Assembly: GCA_026120035.1 (NCBI GenBank) | Contig: JALRME010000039.1 | Location: 186,001-250,000, forward strand | DNA: 64,000 bases | Reading direction: 5' to 3' | Source: Coleophoma eucalyptorum | Taxonomy: Eukaryota > Ascomycota > Leotiomycetes > Helotiales > Dermateaceae | Shown here: positions 1 to 12,031 of the stretch, one piece after another | Layout of the letters: each line of letters starts with the position of its first letter | How positions within the stretch are numbered: the first letter of the stretch is position 1 | The notes under the pieces: generated by a model | Told to the model about the DNA's origin: nothing | The model's database searches: none | What the model saw: the letters and a program-made list of their open reading frames with translations, nothing else | Made by a program: the position numbers and the translations under genes

Positions 1-780
1 CCGCCGCGCTCACATTCTAGTATGAGTACGTCGCGATCACCAACTCCTTTCTTGACACTGGCACCAGCATATGCCAAGAACCCAAGGCCGCGACCCAGCA
101 ATGGAAATCCTGATATTAAAGTCTATCATCTTTCACGCTCTACTGGCGAAGCTCCCATAAAGCTCTTTGTCAGACTCGTCGGGGAACATGGTGAGCGTGT
201 AATGGTGCGAGTTGGAGGTGGATGGGCAGATCTGGGCGAATACCTCAAAGAATATGCAGCACATCATGGTCGGCGACCAGGCTCTGGGATTGACCTTGAT
301 AAGCTTGGCAAGGTCGAAATCCAAGACTTGCCTCCAAGAATGGTTTCTGGTGGCTCTTTTAGGAGTGGCAGGGACAGTCCTGCTCCTCGGCCCGCAACAG
401 CCATGGATCGACGACCATCCTCATCTTTCTCCGTGCGCCGACCCCGCAAGAGCTTAGGTGTTGCGGATGAGATGGCGTCCATATCTTCCCTCCGTTCACC
501 ATCCACGCCACTCCAAGCAACAGCTGAGCGCTCAAGCAGCCGCATGGGCTGGGCTGATGATGAGAGCACTAGTCTTGGACTGGCAGGGCCCAGAGGCAAG
601 CGTAAAGAGGAGGATCTCAGTGCTGAGAATGTAGCGTGGGTCGAGAATATGAAGGAGAAAGTCAGGCAGGCGAGTGCCGAAAAAGAGAAGAAAGCAAAGG
701 AGGCTGAGAGAAAGGAGAAGTTTGGAAATATTGATCGTGTGGGTGCTACGAAGAGGCTGTTTCCGAAGTCAAGTCACTAG
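1..780 (+). CDS. GAS2 (GAR) domain protein, C-terminal part (5' end outside window)
   Basis: The frame is open from base 1 with no stop before the ATG at 22, so this is most likely the last exon of a larger gene that starts upstream. About 250 residues are visible. Residues roughly 45-90 after the ATG at 22 (KLFVRLVGEHGERVMVRVGG, then GWADLGEYL) match the GAR/GAS2 domain, a microtubule-binding module. The rest is Ser/Arg-rich and low in complexity, followed by a charged, probably coiled-coil stretch rich in Lys and Glu near the end. Fungal proteins with this domain are usually long and cytoskeletal; a microtubule-linked role is inferred from the domain only. The stop TAG is at 778-780. Confidence 0.75.
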   Translation, partial: PPRSHSSMSTSRSPTPFLTLAPAYAKNPRPRPSNGNPDIKVYHLSRSTGEAPIKLFVRLVGEHGERVMVRVGGGWADLGEYLKEYAAHHGRRPGSGIDLDKLGKVEIQDLPPRMVSGGSFRSGRDSPAPRPATAMDRRPSSSFSVRRPRKSLGVADEMASISSLRSPSTPLQATAERSSSRMGWADDESTSLGLAGPRGKRKEEDLSAENVAWVENMKEKVRQASAEKEKKAKEAERKEKFGNIDRVGATKRLFPKSSH

Positions 781-1205
781 GATGCATTGTCTATAGATTC
801 TTTGTTTTACATCTTGTTTAGGTTTTGGAGTCATGGGGGTCCCGTTTCCTAGTTACCGTGTTTGTCTTGCGCTCCAATACCCTTTCGTTGTTTTCCTCAT
901 AGACAGCATAACATAGCATAGCGTGTTGTAACCTATATCGTACTAATGCTCATTCATCCTTTCCTGCCTATTCTTGAAGAAAATTTGCCTACGTATGGAA
1001 GAGAGCCAATCGGTTTATTTCCATCTTGTCACCATTTCAAAATCCATCTGCTTCATACCCATAAAATATCACCACCAGATCTGTTTCAGCTGCTTTTGTA
1101 TACTCTCTGTTGGCCAGCCATATCGGGTTTCGGTCCGTACCAGAAATGATAAGATCTGTTGTTGTTCTTTTTCCGTGTTGAGTTTATCTCCGCCTGTTCA
1201 CTCAG
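781..1205. other. Intergenic, convergent 3' regions
   Basis: This 425-bp gap lies between the 3' end of the GAS2-domain gene and the 3' end of the zinc-cluster gene on the other strand. It is T-rich. I see no supported gene or repeat in it. Confidence 0.5.
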
Positions 1206-3438
1206 TCAGTTGCTATCCATATGTATTGTAGGGTTATCTTTGTATGAAGTGGCCTCTTTTCTGGCTGCGGTGGGAAGTACGGAAAAAATGGAAAGAAGGA
1301 GGCAGAGGTACGGCCCGTGTAATGAGATGATTATAAAAAAGATGGGAAAGACTTACAGAGTGAGATAGCCATACAGGCCACAATAGAAGCCGGTGGCGCG
1401 TGAGGATTCGAGATAGAGATCCCACAGAGTGTGCGGAGGTGAGATCGGACAATCTCCTATTTTAATGTCATTTCCTTGTTCGGCCCTCTTTCTTCACAGT
1501 TCGAAAGAGCATGCGCTCGCAAACGGGGAAGAAGTTAAGATGAGATGGGGGGTTTCTACTTACGTCGGTCTCCCGAATCTTCTGCTGGTTCTCGATGCCC
1601 ATGCGAGGCAGTTGAGGATCGCCAAGGAGTAGTAGGATGTGTGAGAGGAGGATATAAAGCGGTGCCATTGCTACCACAAGCGAGGTTAGTTACTGGCAAC
1701 CGGTTCCTCGGACTGATAAGAGAAAGGGTAACACTACCATGCCAGATCATTAGAAATCTCACATCGGGAAATGCATCAAAATCCTCGTCCAACTGCCTCG
1801 CAGCTGTAAAATAAGGATCTAGACTCTTCGGTCTCTCTACCTGCCACTTCCGGTTCTCCTCCATCAGCTCCGCAAATCGCCTAATCTCTGCACGCTGCTC
1901 TCCAAATACAAAGGTCAAAACATCCCCGAAATGCGTGACAGCTCGGCATGTCCATGCTGCATCGAGATCCGCCTGGTGTTCACCAGTTGATGAGAATGCA
2001 ACTGCGCAGCTACGTGCGGGTTGGTGGCAGCAGATGGCGTTGTAGACTTCTTGGTGGAACGCTGCACGCGAAGTAGCCTGCCAAAGTGTGGAGGGCTCAT
2101 ATATTGTGTACTGGCCTTGCTGCTCGCTTTGCGAGTGGAGAATTGCTTGGGTGCCGTAGAGATGGCCCTTGAGATCAGAGCCGGAGAGTGGGACTGTTCT
2201 CTATCAGCTCTCTTACCGACCTTGCCTCTATATCACATTCCCAAAAAGGCTTCTTAAAGAAAAAGAGGAAGACGAAAGGGAATAAAAACTTACCATCCAT
2301 CTCCTCCAAAAAGCGTAATATCACTGTCGCGGCAAGAACAGTGTCATGTCTAATAGCATTCTTATCCGTCGTGGCGGGGATCAGCTGTCTTAAGCAAGCT
2401 TGGTAGTATCGATCTGCGGTAAAGGGATCGAAATCTTTGGTTGTTCTGCTCAAATGTCGGGCTGAAAGGGCGTAGATGGCACTCGATAACAGTTGGCTCT
2501 TCTTGGCTCGTTCTGGGATCGAACGACGAAAGTGGCAGTTGGGGTCGGCGAAGTCAAACTTTGGATATTGGTTTAGTAAGTGTGGTTATGAGAGCGAGAT
2601 GCATAGATAGGATTAGAAGGGAGCTACACACAAAGCAGGAGAGATTCGTGATGTAGTTCTGCATTAGGTGCGCCTCTTGGATATCTGCCTTTTCAAGGTT
2701 CCAAGTCCTGAATGGAGATGTGAATAGTAAAGGCCCTGGGCTCGCTTCATTCGAGCTAAAATTAGGCTGATGCAGTTCAATTTGTCCTTGTGTCTGAAAG
2801 AGAAGAATGTGATTTTGAGATCTCTGCTCGGAGAGGACAGAGTTCTCGGTGACTTGAGAATAACAAACATAACTTGATGGGGTTTCCGAGTTCAACTCTG
2901 ATTGAAGAATAGATTGCGGAGTCCCGTAAGCCTCCTGGGCATCTTTCACAGAGCTTTCTGCTAAAGCGACATTGGCGGTAGTCCCCCGGGACTCATCCGT
3001 AATGCCCTTGTTAGACTCTGGCTCCCACGGTTGAGATTCTGTATCTGAATCTATCTCTCTCAGATATCTTCTTTCAATCTCTTTAGTCTCATCTACAAAA
3101 TCCACTACACCCAACTGTCAGCAATACACCCATAAAACCACAGTCCCCAAAGTCCAAATATTCAAGCGGTGACAATCCCGTTTTAGAAGCAAGACCTACC
3201 TCTGGAGGGCAACGAAAGCCAAACCTGACGCTTTCCTAGACCTTTGCAACGAGAACTCTGCCGGATTCTAACCCCACTGGCTCGAACACACGTCACACCT
3301 GCACTCTGGCATCGAGTGCAAGTGGACTTCCTCTTATCGCATCTGTAATGTTGTTTTCTGCAATGCTGGCTGGATATGGTTTTAGATCTTCGTTGTCATT
3401 GGGAGAACAGAGGAGCTCGGAAGGGTTTACCAGGACAT
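1206..3438 (-). CDS. Zn2Cys6 fungal-specific transcription factor, eight exons
   Basis: Exons on the minus strand: 3431-3438, 3200-3369, 2632-3104, 2294-2558, 1738-2193, 1564-1670, 1357-1456, 1206-1264. All phases agree and give about 545 residues. The first exon is only 8 nt; splicing completes the first zinc cysteine, giving MSCQHCRKQHYRC and then six cysteines spaced C-x2-C-x6-C-x6-C-x2-C-x6-C at residues 3-30. The rest matches the 'ARCA-like' fungal-specific regulators with a conserved C-terminal half: VDFVDET linker, FDFADPNCHFRRSIP, RQLIPATT, LKGHLYGTQAIL, AMAPLYILLSHILLLLGDPQ, and an end resembling CGISISNP...ACMAIS. It is a nuclear DNA-binding regulator; the target genes are unknown. 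The C-terminal exon (about 19 residues) is the least certain. Confidence 0.8.
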
Positions 3439-4014
3439 TTTCACGGGTTTAGTTAGGGTAGGGAGGAATATGCATGGCCTAAGGATAGGAATCTGCAGCG
3501 GGTGGTTGTTACTGAGTGTTGCATAATGAGATGATGCTGAGCGATGCATCCAACCCCACACCGTTGGTTTAAGCGTCGATACGAGGGACGGAATAGGCAA
3601 TTTTCTCCGACTTAGTTGCCTATGCTGAGTCGAGTAGTTACCACTCATGCACTTCCCTTTATACATGTCGCACTCGCCTTGATTCGATAATCGTCAGTTT
3701 TCTCATTCTCAGTAGCATTCTTTTACTGCGAATAGCGAGCGTATCTGATATACAGAGCATGCGAACTTCAGGCAAAAGTGAAATAAAACTAGCTTCTAGC
3801 GACTTGGAATTATACATGAGGGCGGGCATGTCTTTTCAGCGAATAAATTATTTTTTTGATTCAATATTTTTACATCCGAACAGATCAGGATCATTTCCCC
3901 TTCTTGCTCTGGCCAATTCCAGGCATTGCTATTAATACAGGCTAGAGCAGAGAACGCCGTGTCCGGTGCTATCAAAATACCAATCCCACATTCCTGTTCA
4001 CTTCATTCTTTCCT
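3439..4014. other. Intergenic, upstream of the zinc-cluster gene
   Basis: This 576-bp stretch holds the promoter of the minus-strand regulator and the 3' region of the small secreted protein gene. No gene, tRNA or repeat is evident. Confidence 0.45.
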
Positions 4015-4676
4015 TTAAGACGAAGTAGTGCTATAAGCAGAAGAAGGCTCGATGCTGAAAACCTGTACTGGGGCAACGAATTGGTTGTAGCTGCTGGTAG
4101 CATTACCAGTGTAGTTGTAGTAGGAGTTACTACAAAACGTAAAAGTCAGTAAACACTCCTGTAGCTAATCGAGCAGTAACGAGAACACAATCAAATAGGG
4201 TTTGAGCTTACAGGTTGTCAAGAGGAGTCCAGGCAAGGCTGACTTCGATGTGTGCACCGGTTCCGTTAACTGGGGTGATCAAGTGGGCAGCAACACCACG
4301 GTTTCCGGGTCCATCGTCGAAGACATCACAAGGAACAAATGGTTCGCCAACACCACTGCCATAGCAGTAGGCGGAGAAAGAAGGAATGTTGGGGTCGGAG
4401 CCATAGTTGCTGCCGGTGACGTTGAAATCTAGTCAGGAATTAGTTGGTTGAATGTTCACGGTTGTGCAATGAGTCTGTAGCGGCAGTATACATACCATAA
4501 TAACATCCTGCTCTGGCGCACCCGGCACTCCAGCCGGTCACAAGCCATTGATAGCCAACGTCGTTCACACCGGTGGTTGGGTAGCTGGTGGTCTCGGTCT
4601 GGGATGCTGGGGTAGGGACTGCCGAGACGGCAGTTGCAAGGGCGGAAACCAAGATGGTAGCGTATGAGAACAACAT
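4015..4676 (-). CDS. Small secreted protein, unknown function
   Basis: Three exons (4496-4676, 4212-4428, 4015-4129) keep frame and give about 170 residues. The N-terminus MLFSYATILVSALATAVSAV is a clear signal peptide with a likely cut after VSA near residue 19. The mature part has four or so cysteines (GCARAGC, AYCYG, VPC) and several possible N-glycosylation sites (NVT, NGT, NYT, NAT). I do not recognise a domain. The protein is small, secreted and Ser/Thr/Tyr-rich toward the C-terminus, so it could be a cell-wall protein or an effector candidate; neither is shown. Both introns have canonical ends. Confidence 0.7.
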
Positions 4677-6277
4677 GATGAATATGAAGATCGGATGAAC
4701 GAGTGTGTTTCTTAGGTTTCAGATAGTGAGAGGAAATAGAAGAGAGCGAGTGTAGAGGATTGCTTAGGGGAGGAAAAGTGTGATGGAATTTGGAACAACA
4801 GCTTTATATGGAGTGCTTGCATCCCTTGGACGATCAACAAGCTCGTTAATTGATGGTGTTTGAATGTGACGCCATCAGGTACCGTACCGGCACTTGAAGT
4901 GACAAACAGGATGGATCTTGATGGTAGCAGCTAGTCAGGATGCCAAATACGAGAAGTGGAGCAATTGCCCAGCACAGCTTTCAACCGTACAAGGCGAAAA
5001 GGCGTCTTGGCAAGCAGAAACATGACTTGAGTACTTGGCAGCCTTGCAAATGCGGAGGAACAGCATAGCAAACACGAGAAACCAACCGAAAACCGCCCAG
5101 TTTTCCTTGAAGATCCAAATCTAACCACCAATGCTTCCTATAGTGCTATACCTTTATGCAACCCAGAAACAGCATCGACTAAATGCCTTGCTATTCAATG
5201 GCTGAGCCTCCCCTCCTTCCCGCCAAGTTCGAAAAGGGGGGAAAAGTATGATTTGGTAGCCATTGACTATAAATAAGAAAACAGCCAATGGTTCGTGACA
5301 GCTCAGAAAAAGCGAGATTATGCTTAAAGCGTCGAGAACAAAGGATCAGCAGGATCAGATGAACGAGGACAGCCTCGTGAATTGCGAGAAAGGATAGAAA
5401 CATCCGTTTCTTCCGCGGCAGAGTGACACCTGCGAAATTGTAATTCCAGTCCACTCCTTACATGGAGTTGGAGTGCCGGTACTTCAAGTCGTCGATGCTG
5501 TCCGATTTGTACAGCGAGGACGGCACATAATCTGAGAGTTTCAAGGGTCCAGGAAGCTTAAATAATCAACCCACGGCACCCACAACGCCTCCCGTCACTC
5601 AATTTGTGAGCGGTGACCAGCAAACACGAAACAAAGGATTCCGGACCCTCGGGCAAAGCAAATGCGTTTATTTGCGCGTTCCACGTCTCCATTTCTCGCC
5701 TTCACTCAGCCTCCCTCCTAGCGGAAAGTTAGAGGGTGGAATGACGTGCGGCAAGGCTTTCAGGGCTAGAAATAGCCACGGTCTCCGTACAGTACCGTTC
5801 GTGAGGCTCCGGGAACCTTTGAACCCTCGCAGCCGCACTGGAAGCTATTCTGAGTCTTGGTATGGCTCCTATGACAGATGATATCGAGGTCGTTGCAGAT
5901 GTCTGGATTGATAGGAGAATGCCAAATCTCTCTCGCGCTGTAGATTTGCTGGAAGAACAGAAAGTTCAGAAACTCAATGGACCTGTTTGCCGGGATTCGC
6001 GAACGTGCAATACCAGAAGTAGCCACATCCTACCAATTATCAGTGCCTGAATCTGCGCGCACCTGGCAATATTGGTTGCATCTGGCACGCCAATGAATCC
6101 ATCCCACCATTGATATGAAGGTATTGGCACCTGTGCCTCATGCACGAGGTTGAAGATAGAAGGAGGGGCTGCAGCACGCTGCCCATTTTACATGATCTAT
6201 GTTATCGCGCGACTTATCTACTCGACGATGCATTGTCAGGAATGTTTTTTATTCTGTAAACCGCTCCATCCTACAAT
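4677..6277. other. Intergenic, no supported gene
   Basis: In this 1.6 kb stretch open frames reach at most about 90 codons on either strand, with no domain signal, signal peptide or consistent exon structure. It should include the promoter of the secreted protein gene (minus strand) and of the O-methyltransferase (plus strand). Confidence 0.45.
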
Positions 6278-7708
6278 ATGACTGTCCTACGCATTGTTGA
6301 GCTATCGGAGGAAATCTCCAAACAGTCAAAAATCATCAGCGACTTTCTCATCTCTAAAGGACTAGATGCTCCATCGTTTGAAATCAACGCGCCAGATTCT
6401 TATCCTATCGCTCCCACTGATGGCGCGCCATTCTTCGCTCGATTTGCACTCATAGATGCTGCGGAAGAACTGCATCAACTAGCCTTGGGGCCCAAAGAAA
6501 GTCTGCGGTATATGGCATGGGGAGTGAGTGCTTTGTACAATGCGTGGCTATTACTAAAGCGCTGTAGTCAACCTCAGAGCTATGTCTCCGAGCCATTTAC
6601 CATTGGAATATCGCAAAGGCTGTTCCGATCGAGGGTCCAATTTCATATGAAGAACTTGCTGGTGCTGTGAATCTCGACATTGTCAATTTACGTCGTATCA
6701 TCCGCCACGCAACATTGAATCATGTCTTTAAGGAGCCTGCGAAAGGCTTCGTGGCTCACAGTCGTATATCTCAGCTTCTCGTAGAAGATGAAGCGTTGCA
6801 AGCATGGGTGGGCTTTTGGATGGAAGACCTGTGGCCTGCAGTCTTGCATGCAGTTGACGCGCTAGACAGATGGCCAGATAGCCAAGAACCAGAACATAAC
6901 GGATTCTCAATCGCCAATGCAACCGAGGCAAAGTTCTCCTCTATTATTTCCAGTTCTGAGGACCGTGTAAAGAGATACGGCAAGGCCATCGCTGCGCATG
7001 CTGGGTCTGCAGATAATGCTGTTGATCATCTGGTAACTGGCTACCCATGGGCGAGTTTGGGCGAGGCACGAGTAACTGATGTAAGCAATTGTGAAATCAA
7101 CCTCTTCAGCTCATGATAAAGGCCATCAAATAACCTCCAGCAAGGTCGGTGGTGGTCGAGGTCATGCTGCAATGGCAATCGCTAAGGCCAACCCTGCTCT
7201 ACATTGCACAGTCCAGGAGCTCCCTACGCTGGTTACTTCTGAGCTAGTGTCGAGTATCCCGGAGGATCTGAAGGGTCGGGTTTCTTTCGAGGTTCATGAT
7301 TTCTTTACGCCTCAAACCAACCAAGCAGATTTATATCTCTTCCGTTGGATAATGCATAACTGGAGTGACAAATACGTCATCCTCATTTTGAAACAACTCA
7401 TTCCTGCTTTGAAGCCAGGAGCAAGAATTCTGATCAATGAGGGAATATTACCGGATCCTGGGGCTGTTGGCCATTATCAAGAGCAACTTGCAAGGTCAGA
7501 ATTTTAATAACCAAATGGAGGAATGTACTAACCCTCTGATAGAAAGATGGACTTGTTAATGCTCACCACCACGAACTCAAGATCCAGAGATATTGACGAC
7601 TGGAAGATGCTTTTCACGGCTGCAAGTCAGAATTATCGATTCCTTAGTGCATGGAAACCAGAAGGGAGTATCATGTGGATTACAGAGGCAGAGTGGGCAC
7701 CAGCGTGA
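6278..7708 (+). CDS. SAM-dependent O-methyltransferase (COMT-type, Methyltransf_2)
   Basis: Exons 6278-6523, 6568-7080, 7145-7494 and 7543-7708 keep frame and give about 424 residues, normal for fungal COMT-type enzymes. The N-terminal 130 residues are the helical dimerisation part (LGPKESLRYMAW, then ISYEELAGAV). The SAM-binding loop is DVGGGRGHAAMA near residues 253-264. RWIMHNWSD carries the conserved catalytic histidine near residue 324. The last exon has the typical DLLMLTTTNSRSRDIDDWK and ends with a short WKPEGSIMWITEAEW tail. It should methylate a hydroxyl group of a small aromatic molecule in the cytosol. It is convergent with the MFS transporter gene (132 bp between stops), which fits a metabolic cluster. 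The substrate cannot be told. Confidence 0.88.
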
Positions 7709-7840
7709 TAGATGTTTCGATAATCTGAATCCTTGGACCATGATGACGGGTTTAGAGGCGTACTCTAAAATGATGCTGACAAGATAGCTCATAAAATCTC
7801 TAGGCATCGCTCATCTCCAATGACGGTAGATGAGACTATG

Positions 7841-9518
7841 TTAAACCTGCTTTGTGGCGACAAAGACCTTGTCCGTATTTGTTTCTGCTGTTAATGGTGC
7901 CAATTCATATCCTATGCACATGTCAATATCGCATTCCTATATTGATGGAATGTGTACGTACCTTTAAATTGTCTAGCCGGAACTTTGAGTTCGAATAGAG
8001 TGTTGATCTCCTCCAAAGATCGGCCGGCAGTTTCTGGGAGACAAAAAAACACCCACACACAAGCAACGACCATCACTCCACCATAGATGTAGCCAACTTT
8101 AGAGGAAAGATTGGCGCCATCTTCTGGGTTGAAGAGGTATGGGAACGTGAACGTGATCAACCACGAAAAGAACCAACTTGAAGCAGATGATAGGGACATA
8201 AGCTTGCCGCGATTCTTCCCTGTCGATATTTCAGATGTGATGACCCAAACTGTTGGTCCCCAGCCGACGTTAAACACGAACATGTATATATAGACCATCG
8301 AGACAATTAACCGATCTGACCAAACTGGATCACCGTCCACTAATCCGCATGATGCCATAATGATTAAAGCGGAAGCAATAATCGAGCCTGTTAACATTAA
8401 AAGAATTCGGCGTCCAACTCGTTCAACAAGGATTTGCATTAGCCAAATCCCTGGCATGCCTATAATGTACAGTCCAATCTGTATTATGAAGGAGTTGTTA
8501 ATACCAACCTCAAAGAAGAACAAGACACCATAACTGTTGATAAAGTTTATGCCCGAGCCTTGTTGTAAAGCCTGTAGGATAATACCGATGTATGCCTTTC
8601 TCCATTCCACGCTGGAGGAGAAAATACTTTTCCATGATGACTTTCCACTAAGCTCCTGTGTCCTAATTGACTGCTCGATTGCGGCTTTCTCAGTCTGAAT
8701 TTCATATTCCTTAGGCCCAATGATCTTACGGAGAGATTGGTGAGCCTGTTTAAATTTCTTCTTCTCTAGAAGCCATCTTGGTGATTCTGGAGCGCAGAGA
8801 ATCAGGGCCGGGAGTAATAAGATTGGGAAAATTGCCTGTAGCGCCATTGGAATTCGATAGGATCCAGTATCGTTTCGATTCTTTGTTGACTTTGCGACAA
8901 CAATTCCCATTATCAATCCAAGACCAATTGTAAATTGATACAGCGAAACAAGTGGACCTCGAAGACGAGCCGGCGAACAATCCGCAATGTAGAGAGGAAC
9001 CAAGCAGGATATCAAGCCGACCGCAAACCCTATTCTTGTCAGCATCATCAATTAACCCAGAAAGAATGCTATTCTAACTTACCAACAACGATTCGTCCTG
9101 CAATCAATTCGCCAATACCTGTACTTGTTGTCTGGAGGATGGTGCCGATGATGACAGCGGCGCTAGACACATAAAGTCCCCCTTTCCTCCCGAATTTGTC
9201 GCCAACGTAGTAAGCAGCGATTGCTCCCCCAAGCTCTCCAACATTGATGATGCTGGTAATAAGCGATTGTGTGCTGGAGACCATATACCATGAATCATTG
9301 CTAGCTCGGTAGGTCCCAAAAACCTCGAGGAAGGCCTTCATGGTAAGGACTCCTGGAAGAATATCAGTTTTGTTTCTGACATGCTTAAAAAAGACTTGGA
9401 GAGCCTTACCTGAGAAATATGATGTTTCATAGCCAAATTGAAATGCACCCAAGCATATACAGCAGGAAATGAGTATGGCCCTCCACTGGGATACAATGTA
9501 CATCATTCTTTCGGACAT
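7841..9518 (-). CDS. MFS transporter, sugar-porter family
   Basis: Exons 9410-9518, 9083-9352, 7962-9029 and 7841-7911 give about 505 residues. Visible sugar-porter signatures are GYETSYFSGVLTMKAF in TM1, DKFGRKGG between TM2 and TM3, the R-x-x-x-G stretch RIVVGGFAVG, PESPRWLLEKKK at the end of the first half, QGSGINFINSYG in the middle (TM7 region), VGRR, and FCLPETAGRSLEEIN at the C-terminus. Twelve hydrophobic segments are expected. The start is set at MSERMMYIVSQW (9518); an in-frame ATG at 9596 would add 26 residues that are not hydrophobic. It probably imports a sugar or small polyol, or a phenolic such as quinate. It diverges from the carboxylesterase gene over a shared upstream region. 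Confidence 0.87.
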
Positions 9519-10126
9519 GTTGACGATGACATGAATCCGAAGACAACTCTGTCTAACAACGACCGAAAGGATTGCGGGGAAACGGCCGTTTATCAATTTT
9601 TTCTCCAGATTTCAGCACCTACCGTCCCGTTTAATGCGGCAGAGGTGTTGTACTGTGCCTGTCTAGCTTAGTTGAATCGTGGGGAAATGAACTTGGCTTG
9701 ACTTGACTGGGCTCAGCGGATGATATATTGAATGACTACTGCCATCACAGCAGCAAAGTACTGCGCCTTCTACTAGGTACTGCATAGGAAAAGGCAAAAA
9801 CCACATCCTGCATCCGCTGGGGACCATGGATCATTCCAAGACGACGCGTCACTCTTTAATTTCACGCCTGTAGGTCTTCTTCAAGGCCGGGGCTTTCATG
9901 TCCGACTGCCGTCCTTGATTAGGTAATCACAAATTCGAAAGCGTCAGTCACGTGGCATATCACATGAACTCGAGACCAAGGAATAAGTGCGTGATGCGAT
10001 AGGTTTCTGGTGTGTTTGATAATCCTAACGACGGTTGTCCACACTCCACTCTTGCACAGCATGAATCGATAGCATATATCGATCACGAACATAGACTTTA
10101 ACATCATTTTAGGTTGGTTTTCCAAA
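9519..10126. promoter_or_regulatory. Shared divergent promoter region (MFS transporter / carboxylesterase)
   Basis: This 608-bp region lies between two divergently transcribed start codons, so it must carry both promoters. No specific operator could be assigned by eye. Divergence supports co-regulation of the transporter and the esterase, by inference. Confidence 0.45.
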
Positions 10127-12031
10127 ATGGCTAACACGCACGTTACTGTCACTCTGCCTACTCAAACAACACCACAGTTCAATCAAACTATTATTGGGAA
10201 GAAATCAGCAGTGTCGACCGAGATAGACGAGTTTCTAGGAATTCCTTATGGCGTGATACCAGCAAGATGGAAGCATTCTTACCTTCGAGCAAGCTTGCCG
10301 AGTGACGAGTTCCATGCTTTAAAGAATGGGTAATACTCGAGTAGCACTCTCGAAAGCTAGAGTTAACCTGAAAACAGTCCTAAATGCCCACAGCTCCCTG
10401 AATTCAACACTTCGGAGGGAGGATTCAATGCGACCATTCCATTTCCTGCAGATGTCACCGAGTCTGAGTATGACTGTCTGAACCTCTTTGTAGTCAGGCC
10501 AAGCAAAGAAGCTCTGGCTAAAGCAGGCTTTAGCCCAGACGCACTGCTTCCTGTTTTCACATGGATTCATGGTGGCGGTCTTGGCTTCGGTGCTTGTACC
10601 GATCCCATGTGGAGTAAGCATATTGATATTAGACATTCCCATTGCTGACCTTATTTTCAGATCCTACAAATCTTGTTTTAGAGTCTTTGAGGCTAGGGAA
10701 ACCCTTTATTGCTGTGTATTTGAATTATCGCTTGTCGGTTTTTGGCTTCATCGCCACTTCAGCAATGCTAGAAACTCAAAAGCCTGAGGAAGTTCACGGC
10801 CTCAACTTTGGGCTAAGAGATCAGAAGGTGGGGTTACAGTGGGTGTCTAACAATATTGCTGCGTTCGGAGGCGATGCACAGAGAATCACAGTTGGTGGAC
10901 AATCTGCTGGTGGTAATTCTGTTAACTTCCATGCAATGGAGGCGAAGCTCAGCGGCTCAAGTCACCTGTTCACAAAAGCAATTTTACAATCAGGTGCCAT
11001 AGGAACAATGGGGCCGGTCTCCGTTGAAGTAGCCGAAGGTCAATGGAATGATTTGTGTCACAGCCTTGGGGTCGATGTAGAAGACAAGTTCTCGAAGCTG
11101 CTCGAAATGCAAAAGATGGGCGTGGCAGAGCTCATAGAAGCTACACGGAAAATAATGTTGGTAATTTTTCCGGTGGTGAATGATAATATTACTATCGACT
11201 TCACTAACAAGCTTGACCCGCTTGTTGTCAATTTCGGAGAGACATCACTTACTGGTCCAGTAAAACAGAGGACTACACCCATGTCAGTATTTCTAGGAGA
11301 GGTAGATGAGGAGGTACGTTCAAAATATTTTGGCAGTGCAAGAAATAAATTGACCGATCTAGGGTGGCATCTGGAAACATCTCGTCGAGGCCATCACTAA
11401 CTATCAAGCCATTGCAGACAAGTTCCTCGCAAGCAAAGTTGAGGTACCAGTAGTTGAAAAAATGATGCAACTATATGGCATAATTCCAGAGGCTTCGCTG
11501 AAAGATATTCAGACAGGTCTGTATCGTTTTCTGACGGAGGTTCAATTTAGCTACCCTCTGTTCAAAGCCTACAAAATATTTGCAGGTGTAGATGCAATAA
11601 GCAAGCCTGATACCCTCGCTACCTGTGCCTCCCGATATAAAGTTAATTTTGGGAATCCCTTCCGAGATGGACCTGGAGGGCTCTTCGGTATCTCTCATCA
11701 CTGTGTTGATATGATTTACATATTCAACGCGTTCCCAAAGGAGATGGCGGAGGCCGATGCGCTCTTGGACACATCTGAGCCTTTGAATATCGACTTACGA
11801 AAGCATATTCAGAAAGACTGGATAGACTTTATCACAAAGGAGCCGACTGGAGATTATATATCAAGCGATGACACAATTCTGCAATATGATAAAGATCGAG
11901 TGGTTAGACATGTGCTTCCAAAGGAAGACGGATTTTACACTGCCCAGTTGGAGCGATTCAACTTCTTGGAGGAGCACCGTCCCGAGATATTGAGAGCACT
12001 CAAAGCATATACAGGCACGAACACATACTAA
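10127..12031 (+). CDS. Type-B carboxylesterase / lipase, intracellular
   Basis: Exons 10127-10329, 10378-10613, 10661-11313 and 11363-12031 keep frame and give about 586 residues. This is an alpha/beta-hydrolase of the carboxylesterase/cholinesterase family. The oxyanion-hole motif is TWIHGGGLGFG; the nucleophile elbow is GGQSAGG with Ser near residue 228; the acidic residue lies in the LGEVDEEGGIW stretch; the catalytic histidine is in GISHHCVDM near residues 476-477. EYDCLNLFV is the usual family signature before the oxyanion hole. There is no signal peptide (start MANTHVTVTLP), so it acts inside the cell, unlike many secreted members. It should hydrolyse an ester of a small molecule; with the neighbouring transporter and methyltransferase it may act in catabolism or tailoring of an aromatic ester. 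Confidence 0.88.

Noticed and set aside
3200..3438. Zinc-cluster regulator as a pseudogene with a lost first cysteine
   Set aside because: A direct read gives Ser in place of the first Cys, but an 8-nt first exon with canonical splice sites restores it and the frame.
5191..5454. 87-codon minus-strand frame with a hydrophobic stretch
   Set aside because: Hydrophobicity alone is weak; no start context, introns or family match.
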